Shown: piece after piece, positions 22,440-33,630 of the stretch
Numbering within the stretch: position 1 is the first letter of the stretch
Layout: each line of letters begins with the position of its first letter
Assembly (NCBI RefSeq): GCF_027409185.1
Contig: NC_084478.1
Location: 78,475,624-78,539,623 of the forward strand
Length of the DNA stretch: 64,000 bases
From: Cynocephalus volans
Lineage: Eukaryota; Chordata; Mammalia; Dermoptera; Cynocephalidae
Direction: 5' to 3'
Notes under the pieces: generated by a model
What the model was told of the DNA's origin: nothing
Database searches by the model: none
What the model saw: the letters and a program-made list of their open reading frames with translations, nothing else
Position numbers and translations under genes: made by a program

Positions 22440-23450
22440 AGGAGAGCTATCCTATCACAAGAGGCCCCTGAATACTGGTAAAGGGTATTTTCTCTTTGGG
22501 GCTTGTTTTTCTAGGATGCTGGCTGCAACCAAGATAAGCTCCACAGTATGGGAACAAGAACTGCTTACCAGCAAGGCTGTTACAGATGCCGAAAAGCCTT
22601 AGCTCAAGAGGGCTCTGGACAATCCCTAACCACAAGGTCAAAACATCACAGCCCGGAGCAGCTTCCCCTCAGCCCACATCAGTGCAGTTGGTCCTCTTCC
22701 TTGGAGATTCAGTTGCAGATTACCAGCTGAGTGAGTTCTTCCTTCCTGAGACACTGTGGCCTCAAAGACACAGAAGGAGCTACATGACAAGGTAAGGGAT
22801 CATTACCAGGTAGATGCCTACACCATCAGGATAAGGTCCACAGACTCCCAGAATATTTCCCAAAGACTAGAAGAACAAGAGGAGAATGGTGCTGCTCCAC
22901 AAGAAGACCATAGTCCATCCCATCGGGTGTAGCCTTCAGACATCGCAGCCATGATATAGCCTTAGCAGGACACTGAGGTCCATTCCAGACACTAGCTGTG
23001 CCTCCCAAGACTTCTGGTGGCCACAGATCAGGTTTATACCTTATGGGACATTGATATCCATGAGAATTTATAAATCCAGGGTGTCATTGGGGCTATTGTA
23101 GTCCCATTGAGACCATTGAAGCCCTTTCTGACAGGAGATGCTTATTTCATCATCTGTGTGATGCCTGACACCCCTCCAGGGCCACAAGGCTATATGGTGG
23201 TGGTGGATGCTCTCCCCATGGTGGCATAATTCATCCCTTGCTGCAGATTTTCATCTATGCCAGCTGCTGCTATCTTGTTAAGCGGGGACCTCAATTTTGT
23301 CTTTCAAATTTGTAGGTTTGATAGTCTTCCAAGTCTTCTCTTTCCATACCAGACTATCTACTAGCCACCACCCACAAACCAAAGGACAGACTGACTCAAA
23401 CAGCAGGACCATAGAAGGATACCTCCTGGTCTAGACATCACAACCACTAT
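22440..23450 (+). mobile_element. Degenerate Ty3/gypsy-type pol (RNase H and integrase)
   Basis: Several motifs appear in the right order, though in shifting frames. RNase H-like CFSRMLAATK, then VWEQELL (22546-22566), matches the 'FSRRL..E..Y.V.E.ELLA' block. VQLVLFLGD lies near 22690. DFWWP (23009-23023) is the integrase zinc-domain end. YMVVVDALP, with catalytic Asp at 23206-23208, is followed after one stop by FIPC. HHPQTKGQTD (23376-23405) is the integrase signature. Only about 56 codons separate the first Asp from that signature, so the second catalytic Asp is deleted, and the Glu of 'GQTE' is Asp. It is a dead relic, perhaps of the mammalian gypsy repeats known from genome annotation, or of the sushi-ichi lineage. 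Confidence 0.65.
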
Positions 23451-24254
23451 GGGGACTCCACCTACTTCCCCACCACAAAGCTAATCTCTAAGAACGTCTT
23501 GTGCCTCTCTATCCAGAGCATGCCTTGGCCTTCTAATTACAGACTCTACCCTCTGCTTCCTCAAACCACAGAATACCACCACAGCCAGAGACCACCCAAG
23601 AATATCTATCAGAAACTGTGTGATACAGAGGAAACTATGCCAGGCTTATGGCATCAAACATTAACCAAAGCTGGGCTTCTGGGAGGCAGCAGTTTTCATC
23701 CAAAAGACTAAAGGGATGTTCCTCTATAGCACTGGATAAGATATGACTTCTTGAGAAGCATCCGTTGTGCAATTCCCTCATCTGGGCATGTCTTCTGGCA
23801 CTAGGCTGTGCCTACTATATTTTTGGAGATGGTCATTTTAATGATGTATGAGGAGTCAGGTTGTGGTAGTCCTAGATGGGGGCCAAAGCCAACCTTTCCT
23901 GATCTCCTGGAAATGCTTCTGTGGAGGCCTCCAAAGAGGCCTTGATCATTCTTTAAAAGATCTAACAATGAATGGCAGTTTGGCTGGAGAAAAGTATCTC
24001 TACTTTTGTGGGTGTGCCCTGCAACCCTCAATATCCTCCATGGTCCACAGATCTGGCATTCTAGAAATTAAGACAATGTGATTGGCATTTCCTTACTCCC
24101 CATCCCCTGTCCTGAGAGTTTTCTTCTGGATTGGTCTAGAGATATATTCTGAGTACCATATGGAACACTTGAAGTTGGAATTCATCCACCTACAGTCCAC
24201 CTATCCACAGAATAATAGCTCAGAATACTCATGGGTGGCAGGTCTGGGAGTGTA
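23451..24254. other. No firm assignment
   Basis: Directly downstream of the gypsy-type integrase. Short frames only; it may be the element's 3' part or unrelated sequence. Confidence 0.35.
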
Positions 24255-24620
24255 TTAAAATATCATGGATGTGTCCATCACACTTGGTCCAAAAGGACAT
24301 GGGAGATACCTTCTGCCTTGCGATTGGAGTGTTTAATCCATTCACACTTAATGTTATAATTGATTTGGTAGGATTAACATCTGTCATTTTGCTATTTATT
24401 TTCTATATGTCATGTCTTTTTTATTCCTCTGTTCTTCTATCACTGCCTTCTTTTACATTAAATACATATTTTCTAGTCTATCATTTCATTTCCTTTGTTG
24501 TTGTTGTTCTGCTATATTTTTCTGTCCTTTTCTCAATTATTGCTCTGGGTATTACAATATGCACCTTAATTTAAAACAATCTAGTTCAGATTAATATTAA
24601 CTTAATTCCAGTAGTATATG
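24255..24620 (-). mobile_element. Old L1 fragment, antisense
   Basis: GTTTAATCCATTCACACTTA followed by ATGTTATAATTGATTTGG is the reverse of the L1 endonuclease region; CTTAATTTAAAACAATCTAG continues it toward the L1 5' side. Confidence 0.75.
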
Positions 24621-25524
24621 AAACTGTGGTGCACACTCCGAGCTGCCGGGAGCGACGGTACTGGGCGCTGCGGACCTGCCTGGCTGCGTCACCGCCGCCA
24701 CTGGTAGCAAATGCGGATGGCTTCTTGGAGCTGAGCCGGTGCCAGAAATAGCAGGCTCAGAGTCTGAATTAGAGAGCAGACCCTGCTCAGGAGAGCTTCT
24801 GATAGATTTTTTTTTTAAGTTTTATTTTTATTATTATTTTTAAACCTGGTTTCCTAAAGTTCACATATGGGTCAATATAATTTCATGGTCAGCAAATGAT
24901 CAGTCAGAAGATTTCTTTAAATGCCTTAAGAAAGTCAGTCTTCTGCTGTTTGCAAGGAAGACCTGTGTATGAAGGCATGCTTTCATACTTCAGGCAGTTT
25001 ACAAGTTAGCCTTAGCTTTCACTTTCTACTTGCCAAGACCAGCCAGGGTTAAGTGACTGAGGCCATCTACTTTTCCAGACCTTTCCTAGATATATGCACA
25101 GTCTTCTAAATCCCCAAGAATATGTTGAACCTTTTCAAAGTTCCCTGTGGTCATCTAACTTAAAAGGTCTTCTTTTAAAATTTGACCAGGCTCTTGTTTG
25201 CCCTGACTGAAGTCATCGTCTTGGGCAGCTATAACAGTACCAGAAAATTGGCATTTTTTACTTTTTGATAAAACCATGGGGATAGGACTTTGTTCACAGA
25301 GCTGAGCTCAGTCAAATCAAATAGAAACAACACCCTGGAAACGGAAATTTTCCAGGGAGCTGCTAGTTTGGTCAAAATATTGACTGTGCTCTGGGCATGG
25401 GGCTTTTAAGGGAGCTCCAAAAGAGCTTAGTCCTCTTCATTGGCTGTGAGGCTGCTAGCTTTTTTTAGCTACCATACCACTGAGCTGGGAAGGAAGGGAA
25501 GATCAGAATGGCCCCAAGTTAAAT
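24621..25524 (+). other. CpG-rich-headed block inside L1; candidate retrocopy of unknown transcript
   Basis: The first ~110 bp (24630-24740) are rich in CpG (GAGCTGCCGGGAGCGACGG, CTGCGTCACCGCCGCCACTG), unlike everything around them. They resemble a mammalian mRNA 5' end. The following ~780 bp are AT-normal, without introns, long ORFs or a recognised repeat, and AATAAA occurs near the end (25521-25526). Antisense L1 seems to lie on both sides. I could not identify a parent gene or a target duplication, so a retrocopied non-coding or mostly untranslated transcript is only a hypothesis. Confidence 0.4.
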
Positions 25525-26116
25525 AAAACACCACAGACCCACTGTTCTTACTGAGATTCAGATGTTTTTCTTGCATAAATGCTTTTCAGTTTGTTCTGTG
25601 CATTATATTCCTTTGTTTAATTCCAGAGATCTTAAATAGTCAATTTTTATAGTTTTACCAGAATTTTCATTGCTTTTGTAGCAGAGTGGGTTCACCAAGT
25701 CCTCACTCAGCCATTTTGGAAATCAATCTCCTGTACCTCATTGTTTTTAGCCAATGCATAACATTACCTAGTATGCATGCACCATAGTTAATCTGTTACC
25801 ATTTTGATAAATATTTGTTTCCAAATATTCACGATTACAAAGTACAAAGGAATATCCTTATTTATTCCTCTCCCTGCACATATGTAAACAGAATGGAATT
25901 CCAAGGTCAAACAGTAGGCACATTTTGAATTTTAATAGATACTGCTAAATTGCTGTCCAAAATGACTGTAATTTACTTTACAAACAGCAGCATATTGGTG
26001 CACAATTTTCTTATACCCTTTTCAACACCTGATATTATCAATCTTAATTTTTGCCAATCTAATGCAGAAATAAATAATATACTGTTGTTTTAATTTTCAT
26101 TTCCTTGATTACCAGT
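25525..26116 (-). mobile_element. Old L1 sequence, antisense
   Basis: The part 25620-25735 (ACTCAGCCATTTTGGAAATC) looks like an L1 5' end in reverse. From about 25740, sequence such as TAGATACTGCTAAATTGCTG and CATTTCCTTGATTACCAG is an L1M ORF2 3' region in reverse. The join suggests two old elements. Confidence 0.7.
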
Positions 26117-26786
26117 TGTTACACTTCCCCCTGTGTAATGGAGACAAAAAAAAAAAAAGAATTACACAATTACTCAAAGCACTGTGTATGCATTGAGAGG
26201 CCCAGAAGGACTGCACTTCAGTAATTTCCCCATTAGGAGGAGAAAACTGAATGTGACAGTGCGATTCAAAGTTGGCCTCTCCTTTTTATTGTAAAGACAA
26301 GGAAGTTTCACAAGAAAATTCAGTTGATTTAATCATTACAAAAAACACAAGGATATGGACAGAATTATGGCTAAGTATAGTTTTAACAGATGAAAACTAA
26401 TAACATCAGTGAAATAAACAAAGTGACATTCCATAATGCAATTTGTAAAAGGTTAAGTCAATACACCAAACAGAAGCTTGTTCTTAGTAAACACTGTCTT
26501 TCCTTACAGCAATTTCCTTAGTATTTTTACACAACAATCAAGCAACTTTCTTAACATATCAATCAGTAGGTTAACCAAGGACATCTGTCCTTGAGCCAGC
26601 AATTTTGCTGTGTTACAATTTGTTATCTACAACAGAGACTTTAGCCTGGGGAAAGTTTCCTGTCTTTTGCAAGCTTAACATTTGTATATATAATTTTTAA
26701 AAATTAGGTTATACCTGAAACTACAGGGCTTTGGAAGCTAGGCCCTTTGAAATACATTTGCTTTATTAATGTGAGTACACTCCACA
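26117..26786 (-). mobile_element. Solo LTR, 670 bp, unclassified, 6-bp target duplication
   Basis: The block begins TGTTACACTTCCCC and ends AGTACACTCCACA (TG...CA). The hexamer ACCAGT lies at 26111-26116 and again at 26787-26792, and old L1 sequence is continuous when the block is removed. On the minus strand ACAATAAAAAGGAGAGGCC (around 26276-26294) looks like a polyadenylation signal followed by U5, giving the orientation. The 6-bp duplication is more usual for class II elements, while class III give 5; I cannot name the family. Confidence 0.8.
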
Positions 26787-27180
26787 ACCAGTGAGGTTGA
26801 ACAACTTTTTGTGAATTATTAGAGATTTGTTTCCGTCTTTGTAAACTCTTTGCCTAATTTGTATCTTTCTTATTGATTTGTAAGACAGCTTTATTTATTT
26901 TAGATACAGATGCTCTTTTGTTTTATATACATTGCAAATATTTTCTTCCATCCAGTTGATTTTGTCTTAGTTTGTTTATGGTGTCTTACTTCATACAAAA
27001 GTTTTATTTTATTTTAATACAGTCAAATTTATCAGTCTTTTCCCTTAGGACCTCTGTATTTTGTCTTTCTGAGCAAGACTTTCTCTACTTCAACATTATA
27101 AATAAATTCCCTTTTATTATCTCTTAATCTTTTACAGTTTTGTCTTTTTACATTCAGTCCTTCTGAAAGTTCAACATATT
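26787..27180 (-). mobile_element. Old L1 continuation, antisense
   Basis: It resumes with GTGAGGTTGAACAACTTTTT, then TTGCAAATATTTTCTTCCAT and CTTTCTGAGCAAGACTTTC, an L1M ORF2 3' end in reverse. Confidence 0.8.
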
Positions 27181-27198
27181 ATTGTGATCTCTTTTCTT

Positions 27199-27261
27199 TC
27201 TTTCTCTCTCTCTCTCTTTCCCTCCCTCCCTCCCTCCCTCCTTCCTTCCTTCCTTCCTTCT
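27199..27261 (+). repeat. CT/CCCT/CCTT simple repeat
   Basis: Pyrimidine tracts (TTTC, CT, CCCT, then CCTT units) at the 3' edge of the following antisense L1. In L1-sense orientation this is a purine-rich 3' UTR/tail region. Confidence 0.9.
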
Positions 27262-28868
27262 TAGCACCCAGTTATGAGTGAGGATATGCATAATGTCTCT
27301 TTCTGTGTCTGACTTATTTCACTTAACATAATTTTCTTTTTTTTTCTTTTTTTTTTTTTTTTGTCGTTTTTTCGTGACCGGCACTCAGCCAGTGAGTGCA
27401 CCAGTCAGTCCTATATAGGATCCGAACCCGCGGCGGGAGCGTCGCCGCACTGCCAGCGCAGCACTCTACCAAGTGCACCACGGGCTTGGCCCACTTAACA
27501 TAATTTTCTCCAAGCTCATCCATGTTGCTGCAAAGGGCAGAATTGCTTTCTTTTCTATGGCTGAGTAGTATCCCATTGTGTAAATATACTACATTTTCCT
27601 TATCCAGTCATCCATCCATGGACATTTAGGTTGGTTCCATATCACAGCTATCTTAAATAGAGCTGTGATAAACATGGGAGTGCAGGTATCCCTTCAACAT
27701 GATGATTTCCATTCCTTTGAGTATATACCCAGAAGTGGATCATATGATAGTTCTATCAGCAGTTGTATGAGAAACTGTTTTCCATAATGGCTGTACTATC
27801 TTATAGTCCCACCAACAGTGTAGAAGAGTTCTCCTTTCTCCACATCCTTGCCAGCATTTGTCATTCTTAGACTTTTAAATGATGTCCAGTTTAACTGGGG
27901 TGAGATGATATCTCAATGTGGTTTTGATTTGCATTTCCCTGATGATTAGTGATGTTGAGCAATTTTTCATGTACCTGTTGACCATTTGTATATCTTCCTT
28001 TGAAAAATGTCTATTCATCTCCTTTGCCTGTTTTTTAATTGGATTACTTGTTTTTTTACTGTGAAGCTGTTTGAGTTCGTTATATATTCTGGATATTAAT
28101 CCCTTGTCATATGTATAGTTTGCAAATATTTTCTCCCATTCTTTAGGTAGTCTTTCCACTCTGTTCATTGTTTCCTTTGCTGTATGGAAGCTTTTTAGTT
28201 TGATGTAATCCCCATTTGTTTATCTTTTCTTTTGTTGCTTGTGCTTTTAGGGTCTTATTAATAAAGTTTTTGCCCAGTATTACACCCTGAAGTGTTTCCC
28301 CTATATTTTCCTTTAGTAACTTTATGGTTTCAGTCTTATACTTAAGTCTTTAATCCATTTTGAGTTGATTTTGATATATGGTGAGAGGTACAGGTACAGT
28401 TTCATTTTTCTGCATATGGATATCAAATTTTCCCAGCACCATTTATTGAAGAGACTGTCTTTTCCCCAATGTGTGTTCTTGTTGCCTTTGTCAAAGATCA
28501 TTTGGCTGTAAGTATGTGAGTTGATTTCCATGTACTCTATTCTATTCCATTGGTTTGAGTGTCTGTTTTTATGGCAGTGCCATGCTGTTTTGGTTACCAT
28601 AGCTTTGAAGTACAATTTGAAGTTGGGTAGTGTTATGCCTCCAGCTTTATTTTTTTTGCTCAGGATTGCTTTGGCTATTTGGGGTCTTTTGTTGTTCCAT
28701 ATGAATGTCAAGATTGTTTTTTCTATTTCTGTGAAAAATGTCATTGGTATTTTGATAAGAATTGCATTGAATCTGTAGATAGCTTTGGGTAATATGGACA
28801 TTTTCACAATGTTAACCCTTCCAGTCCAAGAACATGAATGTCTTTCCACTTTGTGTGTGTGTGTGTGT
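27262..28868 (-). mobile_element. L1 3' half, antisense (left of the DUT retrocopy)
   Basis: Minus-strand frames give the L1 ORF2 C-terminus. One is at 27875-28168 ([30 protein letters not shown]). The other is at 28322-28849 ([36 protein letters not shown]). A SINE lies at 27338-27491. L1 stops at about 28850 in a TG run and resumes at 30306. Confidence 0.92.
27338..27491 (-). mobile_element. tRNA-derived SINE (CYN type) in L1
   Basis: On the minus strand it starts GGGCCAAGCCCGTGGTGCAC, then has GGGTTCGGATCC, TATATAGG and GGTCACGAAAAAACGAC before the A tail. The 18-bp target duplication CACTTAACATAATTTTCT lies at 27320-27337 and 27492-27509 and is perfect. Confidence 0.93.
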
Positions 28869-28870
28869 GT
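28851..28870 (+). repeat. (TG)n run at the L1/DUT-retrocopy junction
   Basis: TGTGTGTG dinucleotides sit exactly where antisense L1 stops. This may be a mutated tail of the retrocopy. Confidence 0.9.
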
Positions 28871-29118
28871 TTTGCTAAAGGGGTATCATTTCTTGAATTT
28901 AATAATACAGCTTATTTGTATCTGTAGCTGATGTTTATAACTGTAACTGATGTACATTTAAATTTAAAAAGACACTATTTGCATTACATTACCATAAAGC
29001 AGATTTACATACAACCATCAATTACAGAAAAGCACAAGAAAGTTTCTACATGACCTCAACAGAGCATCTTTCGTTGATCACAAGAAAGCAAAATATTTTT
29101 AGAAGTTAAAGCTACTAA

Positions 29119-29386
29119 CCTGTTCCCCAATGTTCATCGCAGCACTCTTTACAATAGCCAAGAGTTGGAACCAGCCCAAATGTCCATCATCAGATGAGTG
29201 GATACGGAAAATGTGGTACATCTACACAATGGAATACTACTCAGCTATAAAAACGAATGAAATACTGCCATTTGCAACAACATGGATGGACCTCGAGAGA
29301 ATTATATTAAGTGAAACAAGTCAGGCACAGAAAGAGAAATACCACACGTTCTCACTTATTGGTGGGAGCTAAAAATTAATATATAA

Positions 29387-29420
<34 letters not shown>

Positions 29421-29602
29421 CCGGGGGGGGGGAGAAGATATAACAACCACAATTACTTGAAGTTGATACGACAAGCAAACAGAAAGGACATTGTTGGGGG
29501 GGAGGGGGGAGGGAGAAGGGAGGGAGGTTTTGGTGATGGGGAGCAATAATCAGCCACAATGTATATCGAGAAAATAAAATTTAAAAAAAAAAAAAAAAAA
29601 AA
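29119..29602 (+). mobile_element. Young 5'-truncated L1 (3' end) nested in the DUT pseudogene
   Basis: It starts CCTGTTCCCCAATGTTCATC and ends in ORF2 C-terminus, G-rich 3' UTR and a poly-A tail. The perfect 18-bp target duplication AGAAGTTAAAGCTACTAA lies at 29101-29118 and 29603-29620. A (CA)n run at about 29391-29416 and a G tract follow the ORF. It is closely similar to the L1 ends at 33631-34041 and 61540-61985. Confidence 0.95.
29390..29416 (+). repeat. (CA)n microsatellite in L1 3' UTR
   Basis: About 13 CA units just after the L1 ORF2 end. Confidence 0.95.
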
Positions 29603-30305
29603 AGAAGTTAAAGCTACTAAGTTTATAAAAGTGCAAGACACCAAAACACTTTAATCCAAAACCCTTTATTTATCTTTTTTTAAAAGGACATTTTCTATTC
29701 TTGGCATAAATTTTAATCCTTCCCAGTGGAACCAAAACCTCCTGAACCTCTTTCAGTGTCATCTAAAACTTGAACTTTTTCTATTTCTGGATAAAAAAAA
29801 ATCCATTCACAAATGAGCTGTGCAATTTGATCACCCTTTTTCACTTCAAACTTTCCTTTGCCAAAATTAAACAGCACTACACCAACATTTCCTCTAAAAT
29901 CTTCATCTATGACACCAGCTCTTACATCTATGAAGTGTTTGGCAGCCAAGCCAGAATGTGGAGCTGCTCTTCCATAACACCCAGAAGGAAGAGCTATCTG
30001 TTTCAAGGCAGTGCTGTAACCAAGTGAGATAACCAGCCAGTCCAGGAAGAGTTCTCCAAATGTCTATTTTCACAAGGGCTTTCTCCATAGGTGGTATTGA
30101 ATAATCATAGGCACTGTACAGGTCATAGCCCACTGCCAGCACCAACCTGGGTACTCTGAGAGCCAGGCAAAGCAGAGACTCATGCCGTCCTCCTCCACAG
30201 GCTGAGCCTGCTCACTGGGGGAGATAGTGGGGGTTTCTTCAGAGCAGAGCATGGCAGAGCAAGAATGGGAGTAGAGGTGAGAGTGGAGGGAACAAGAGAG
30301 TGCAG

Positions 30306-31700
30306 GATCCTCTTTAACTTCATCCAGTAGTGTTTTGCAGTTCTCATTGTAGGGATCTTTCACCTCTTTGGTTAAATTGATTCCTAGGGTTTTTTTGTTT
30401 GGTGTTTTTTTGTTTGTTTGTTTGTTTGTTTGTTTGGGTTTTTTTCTTTTGGTTACTATTGTAAATAGGCTTGGTTTCTTGCTTTCTTTTTCTGCTAGTT
30501 CCTCATTGGAGTACAAAAATGCTACTGATGTTTGCATGTTGATTTTGTATCCTGCAACATTACTGAAATTGCTTATGAGCTAAAAGAGGTTTTTTGGTGG
30601 AGTCTTTAGATTTTCTATATATAAGATCATGTCATCTGCCAACAAGGATAGTTTCACTTCATCTTTTCCAATCTGGATGCCTTTTATTTCTTTCTCTTGC
30701 CTGATTGCTCTGGCTAGTACTTATAACACTATATTAAATAGGAGTGGTGAGAGTGGGCAACCTTGTCTTGCTTCTGTTCTTAATTTCCCCATTCAGGATG
30801 ATATTGGCAATCAGTTAGTCATATATGGCTTTTATTGTGTTGAGATACTTTCCTTCTATACCTAATTTGCTAAGAGCCTTTATCATGAAGGGATGTTGAA
30901 TTTTGTTGAATGCTTTTTCTGCTTCTGTCAAGAAAATCATATGGTTTTTGTCCTTGATTTTGTTGATGTGGTGTATCACATTTATTGACTTGCATATGTT
31001 GAGCCATTTTTGCTTCCCTGGGATGAATCCCATTTAATCATGGTGTATATTTTTCTTGATGTGTTGCTGTATTCTGATTTGTTGAGGTTTTTGCATCTAT
31101 GTTCATCAGACATATTGGTCTGTAGTTTTCTTTTATTGTTGTATCTTCAGTTTTTGTATCAGGGTGATGCTGGCCTCATAGAATGTTTGGAAGAGTGGCC
31201 TCTGTTTCAATTTTTTGGAATAGTTTGAACAGAATTGGTATTAGTTCCTCTTTAAAAGCTTGATAGAATTCAGCAGTAAAGCCATCTGGTCCTGGGCTTT
31301 TCTTTGTTGGAAGACTGCTGATTACTGCTTCAATCTTGTTGCTTGTTATTGGTCTGTTCAGGTTTTCTATTTTTTCCTGGTTCAGTCTGGGTAGTTATAG
31401 TCTCTAATGAGTCTTTATAGTTCTGTGATATTGGTTGCAATGTCTCTTTTTTCATTTCTATTTTCATTATTTGGGTCTTCTCTTTTTTTTTTTTTTTTTT
31501 TTTTTGTTGTTGTTGTTGTTTTGTTGTTGGTGTTGTTGTTAGCCTAGCTAATTTCTCAGGTCTCTATTTCATTTAGTTCTGCTCTGATCTTAATTATTTC
31601 TTTCTGTCTACTACTCTTAGGATTGGATTGTTCCTGTTTTTCTAGTTCTTTGAGATATAGCATTAGGTCATTTATTCGAAGTCTTTCCATTCTTTTCATG
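30306..31700 (-). mobile_element. L1 continuation, antisense (RT region)
   Basis: Minus-strand frames at 30370-31430 encode L1 RT segments ([30 protein letters not shown]). They directly continue the element that stops at 28868. A (TTTG)n run (30408-30435) and a poly-T/(GTT)n run (31481-31540) occur within it. Stops are frequent. Confidence 0.9.
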
Positions 31701-32170
31701 TAATCAGTGAGAAAATTTTTCTTTTGCTATTTCTTTGAATAGTTTCTCCACTCAAGTTCTCTATTCTCTCCTGGAATTTGTATTAAATGGTTATGAGAAC
31801 TTAGAATCTATCATTCTATCTTTTAATTCTTGTACATTTTTCCATCTCTCTGTCATTTTATACCATATTCTAGGAAAATTCTTTGGCCTTATCTTTCAGC
31901 TCAACAGTGAACTCCTCAGCTATGCCTATTCTGCTATAAAGTTCATTGACTGAGTTTTAGATTTTTTTTTTACAATTTTCTTTTTCATAACAGCCTATTC
32001 TTGGTTTATAAAAGCGATATCCTCTCTCAACAATTTGAGGACATTATTTTAAGTCTTACTCTGTTTGCTCTCATGTCTCAATTTACTTGGTTTTATTTCT
32101 TGCTGAAGTTGGTGTCTCTCTTCATGGTGTTTCACTGTGTGCTCATCTGTCTATGAAGTCTGTATCTGTT
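31701..32170 (-). mobile_element. Probable old L1 5' region, antisense
   Basis: ATTTCTTTGAATAGTTTCTC and CTTTGGCCTTATCTTTCAGC resemble the reverse of an old L1 ORF1/5' region. Divergence is high and the edges are approximate. Confidence 0.5.
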
Positions 32171-33104
32171 TACAGCACCCTGCCTCCAGGATCATGAAAG
32201 ATGTACTGCCAGACAGGATGTATCAGAGACTAAAATAAGGCAATAATGGTCACTGTCATTGTTAGTCAATATTGTTGTGAGAGTTCCAACCAATGAAATA
32301 GCAAGAAAAATAAATGAAGTATAAATAAGGGAAAGGAAAAGACACATTATTATTTGCACAGGATATTATTGTCCACATAGCATGCCTAAATGAGATGGTT
32401 CAGAGAAGGCAGGACCAGGGTGAAGGTACATAGATCATTGCACTTCTATAGCCTGTGGTTCTGTTTCCAGGAAAGATCATGTCAACATATTCTACATTGT
32501 CTCTCCCACTGAATGCAGCTATAAAACCTGTACAGAATACATGGAACAGCTACTTGAAAACTGAAAAGTAAATAGACTATGAATTGGGAAAACAAGACCA
32601 AAATTTAAAGTATCACCGAGGTGGTGGTAAGATTACAATTTTTTCCCCTCTGGTATCCTCTAGCCTGGACTCAAAGCAGCCTAAAATCCAGAAGTTGGTT
32701 TTAGTACTGACAGAGAAATCTACAGGAAAGGCTCTTTAGTTCAGGTTCCAGGAGTAAGAAAAAGGCTTTCTGGAAGCCATAGTGATGGCTTACAGGCCTG
32801 AAGTCACTTAGATCTCTGCAGGGAGAAGGACCTACCTCTCTGATCAAGGGAGCAATGATCCCAAGAGGGTAGAGTGAACCCACATTGCTTTATTTCTCTC
32901 TCTGTCATGTAGCCATTGGGATCCTGATACAGATACAGTCGCAGGAAGTACATGGCAGAGCAAAATAAAGCCCCGGCTTTCTGGCGGGATGACCAAAAAA
33001 TGGAACCCTCGTAAGTGGAAAGTACCAGGAACATTGCAGAGAGGGACAAGCTTAGGAAAGTGACTCCACAAAATTGTCCATGAACTCCTCAATTCATCCC
33101 CAAG
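32171..33104. other. Unassigned, perhaps old L1/HAL1 5' sequence
   Basis: No gene is supported. The composition and some motifs (TATAAAACCTGTACAGAATAC) suggest an old L1-related 5' region leading into the next element, but I cannot confirm it. Confidence 0.35.
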
Positions 33105-33150
33105 CTATGCATGTGTGGATCTTATCCTAAACATCATACCAGAGGAGCCA

Positions 33151-33345
33151 AGGGCAGCCCTCTTTACCCAAGAAAGAGAGCACATCCCGGGGCCTAGGCA
33201 GGAGCTGAGGGCAGCCCCCTCCACCTGGAAGCAGGTAAGAAAAAAGAGCACAACTTGGGGCCTAGGCAGGAGGTGAGGGCAGCACCCCCTGCCTGAAAAC
33301 AGGTAACAAAGATAGCACACCCTAGGGCCTAGGCAGGAAGCAAGA
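33151..33345 (+). repeat. Three 57-68 bp tandem monomers in L1 5' UTR
   Basis: Each unit opens with AGGGCAGC (33151, 33208, 33276) and ends with GGGGCCTAGGCAGGA or a variant. They are unrelated by eye to the monomers at 11340 and 54526. Confidence 0.8.
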
Positions 33346-33630
33346 CAGCACGCCAAAAACACCACTGCTACATGGGTGGCCTACCACAGCCATGGCTGCT
33401 GCAAAAGGGGCTCAATACCACAGCAGGCATCCCACTTGACACTCGATTGCATTGACACAAGGAGAGCCACCAGCAGAGACCAGAAAATGAAGAGGACATT
33501 TCTCTCCTCAAAGCCCACTGCAGAGTAATAGAAGTAACTGCTCTACCAGATGACCAGACATCAACATAGAGATACTAGAAATATGAAAACCCAAGAAAAT
33601 ATGACACCACCAAAAGAATACAGTAATTCT

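Larger units (their letters stand above)
28871..30305 (-). pseudogene. DUT: DUT (dUTPase) processed pseudogene
   Basis: On the minus strand an N-terminus like nuclear dUTPase starts at 30252 ([18 protein letters not shown]). [18 protein letters not shown] follows after a frameshift. Then come [34 protein letters not shown] (with the catalytic Asp) and the C-terminal [10 protein letters not shown] loop ending near 29713. A 3' UTR follows to about 28871. DUT hydrolyses dUTP to dUMP; this copy is dead because of frameshifts and a 58-nt extra segment (30001-30058). It has no introns, lies inside antisense L1 (which resumes at 30306), and is split by a young L1 at 29119-29602. No target duplication was found. 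Confidence 0.93.
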
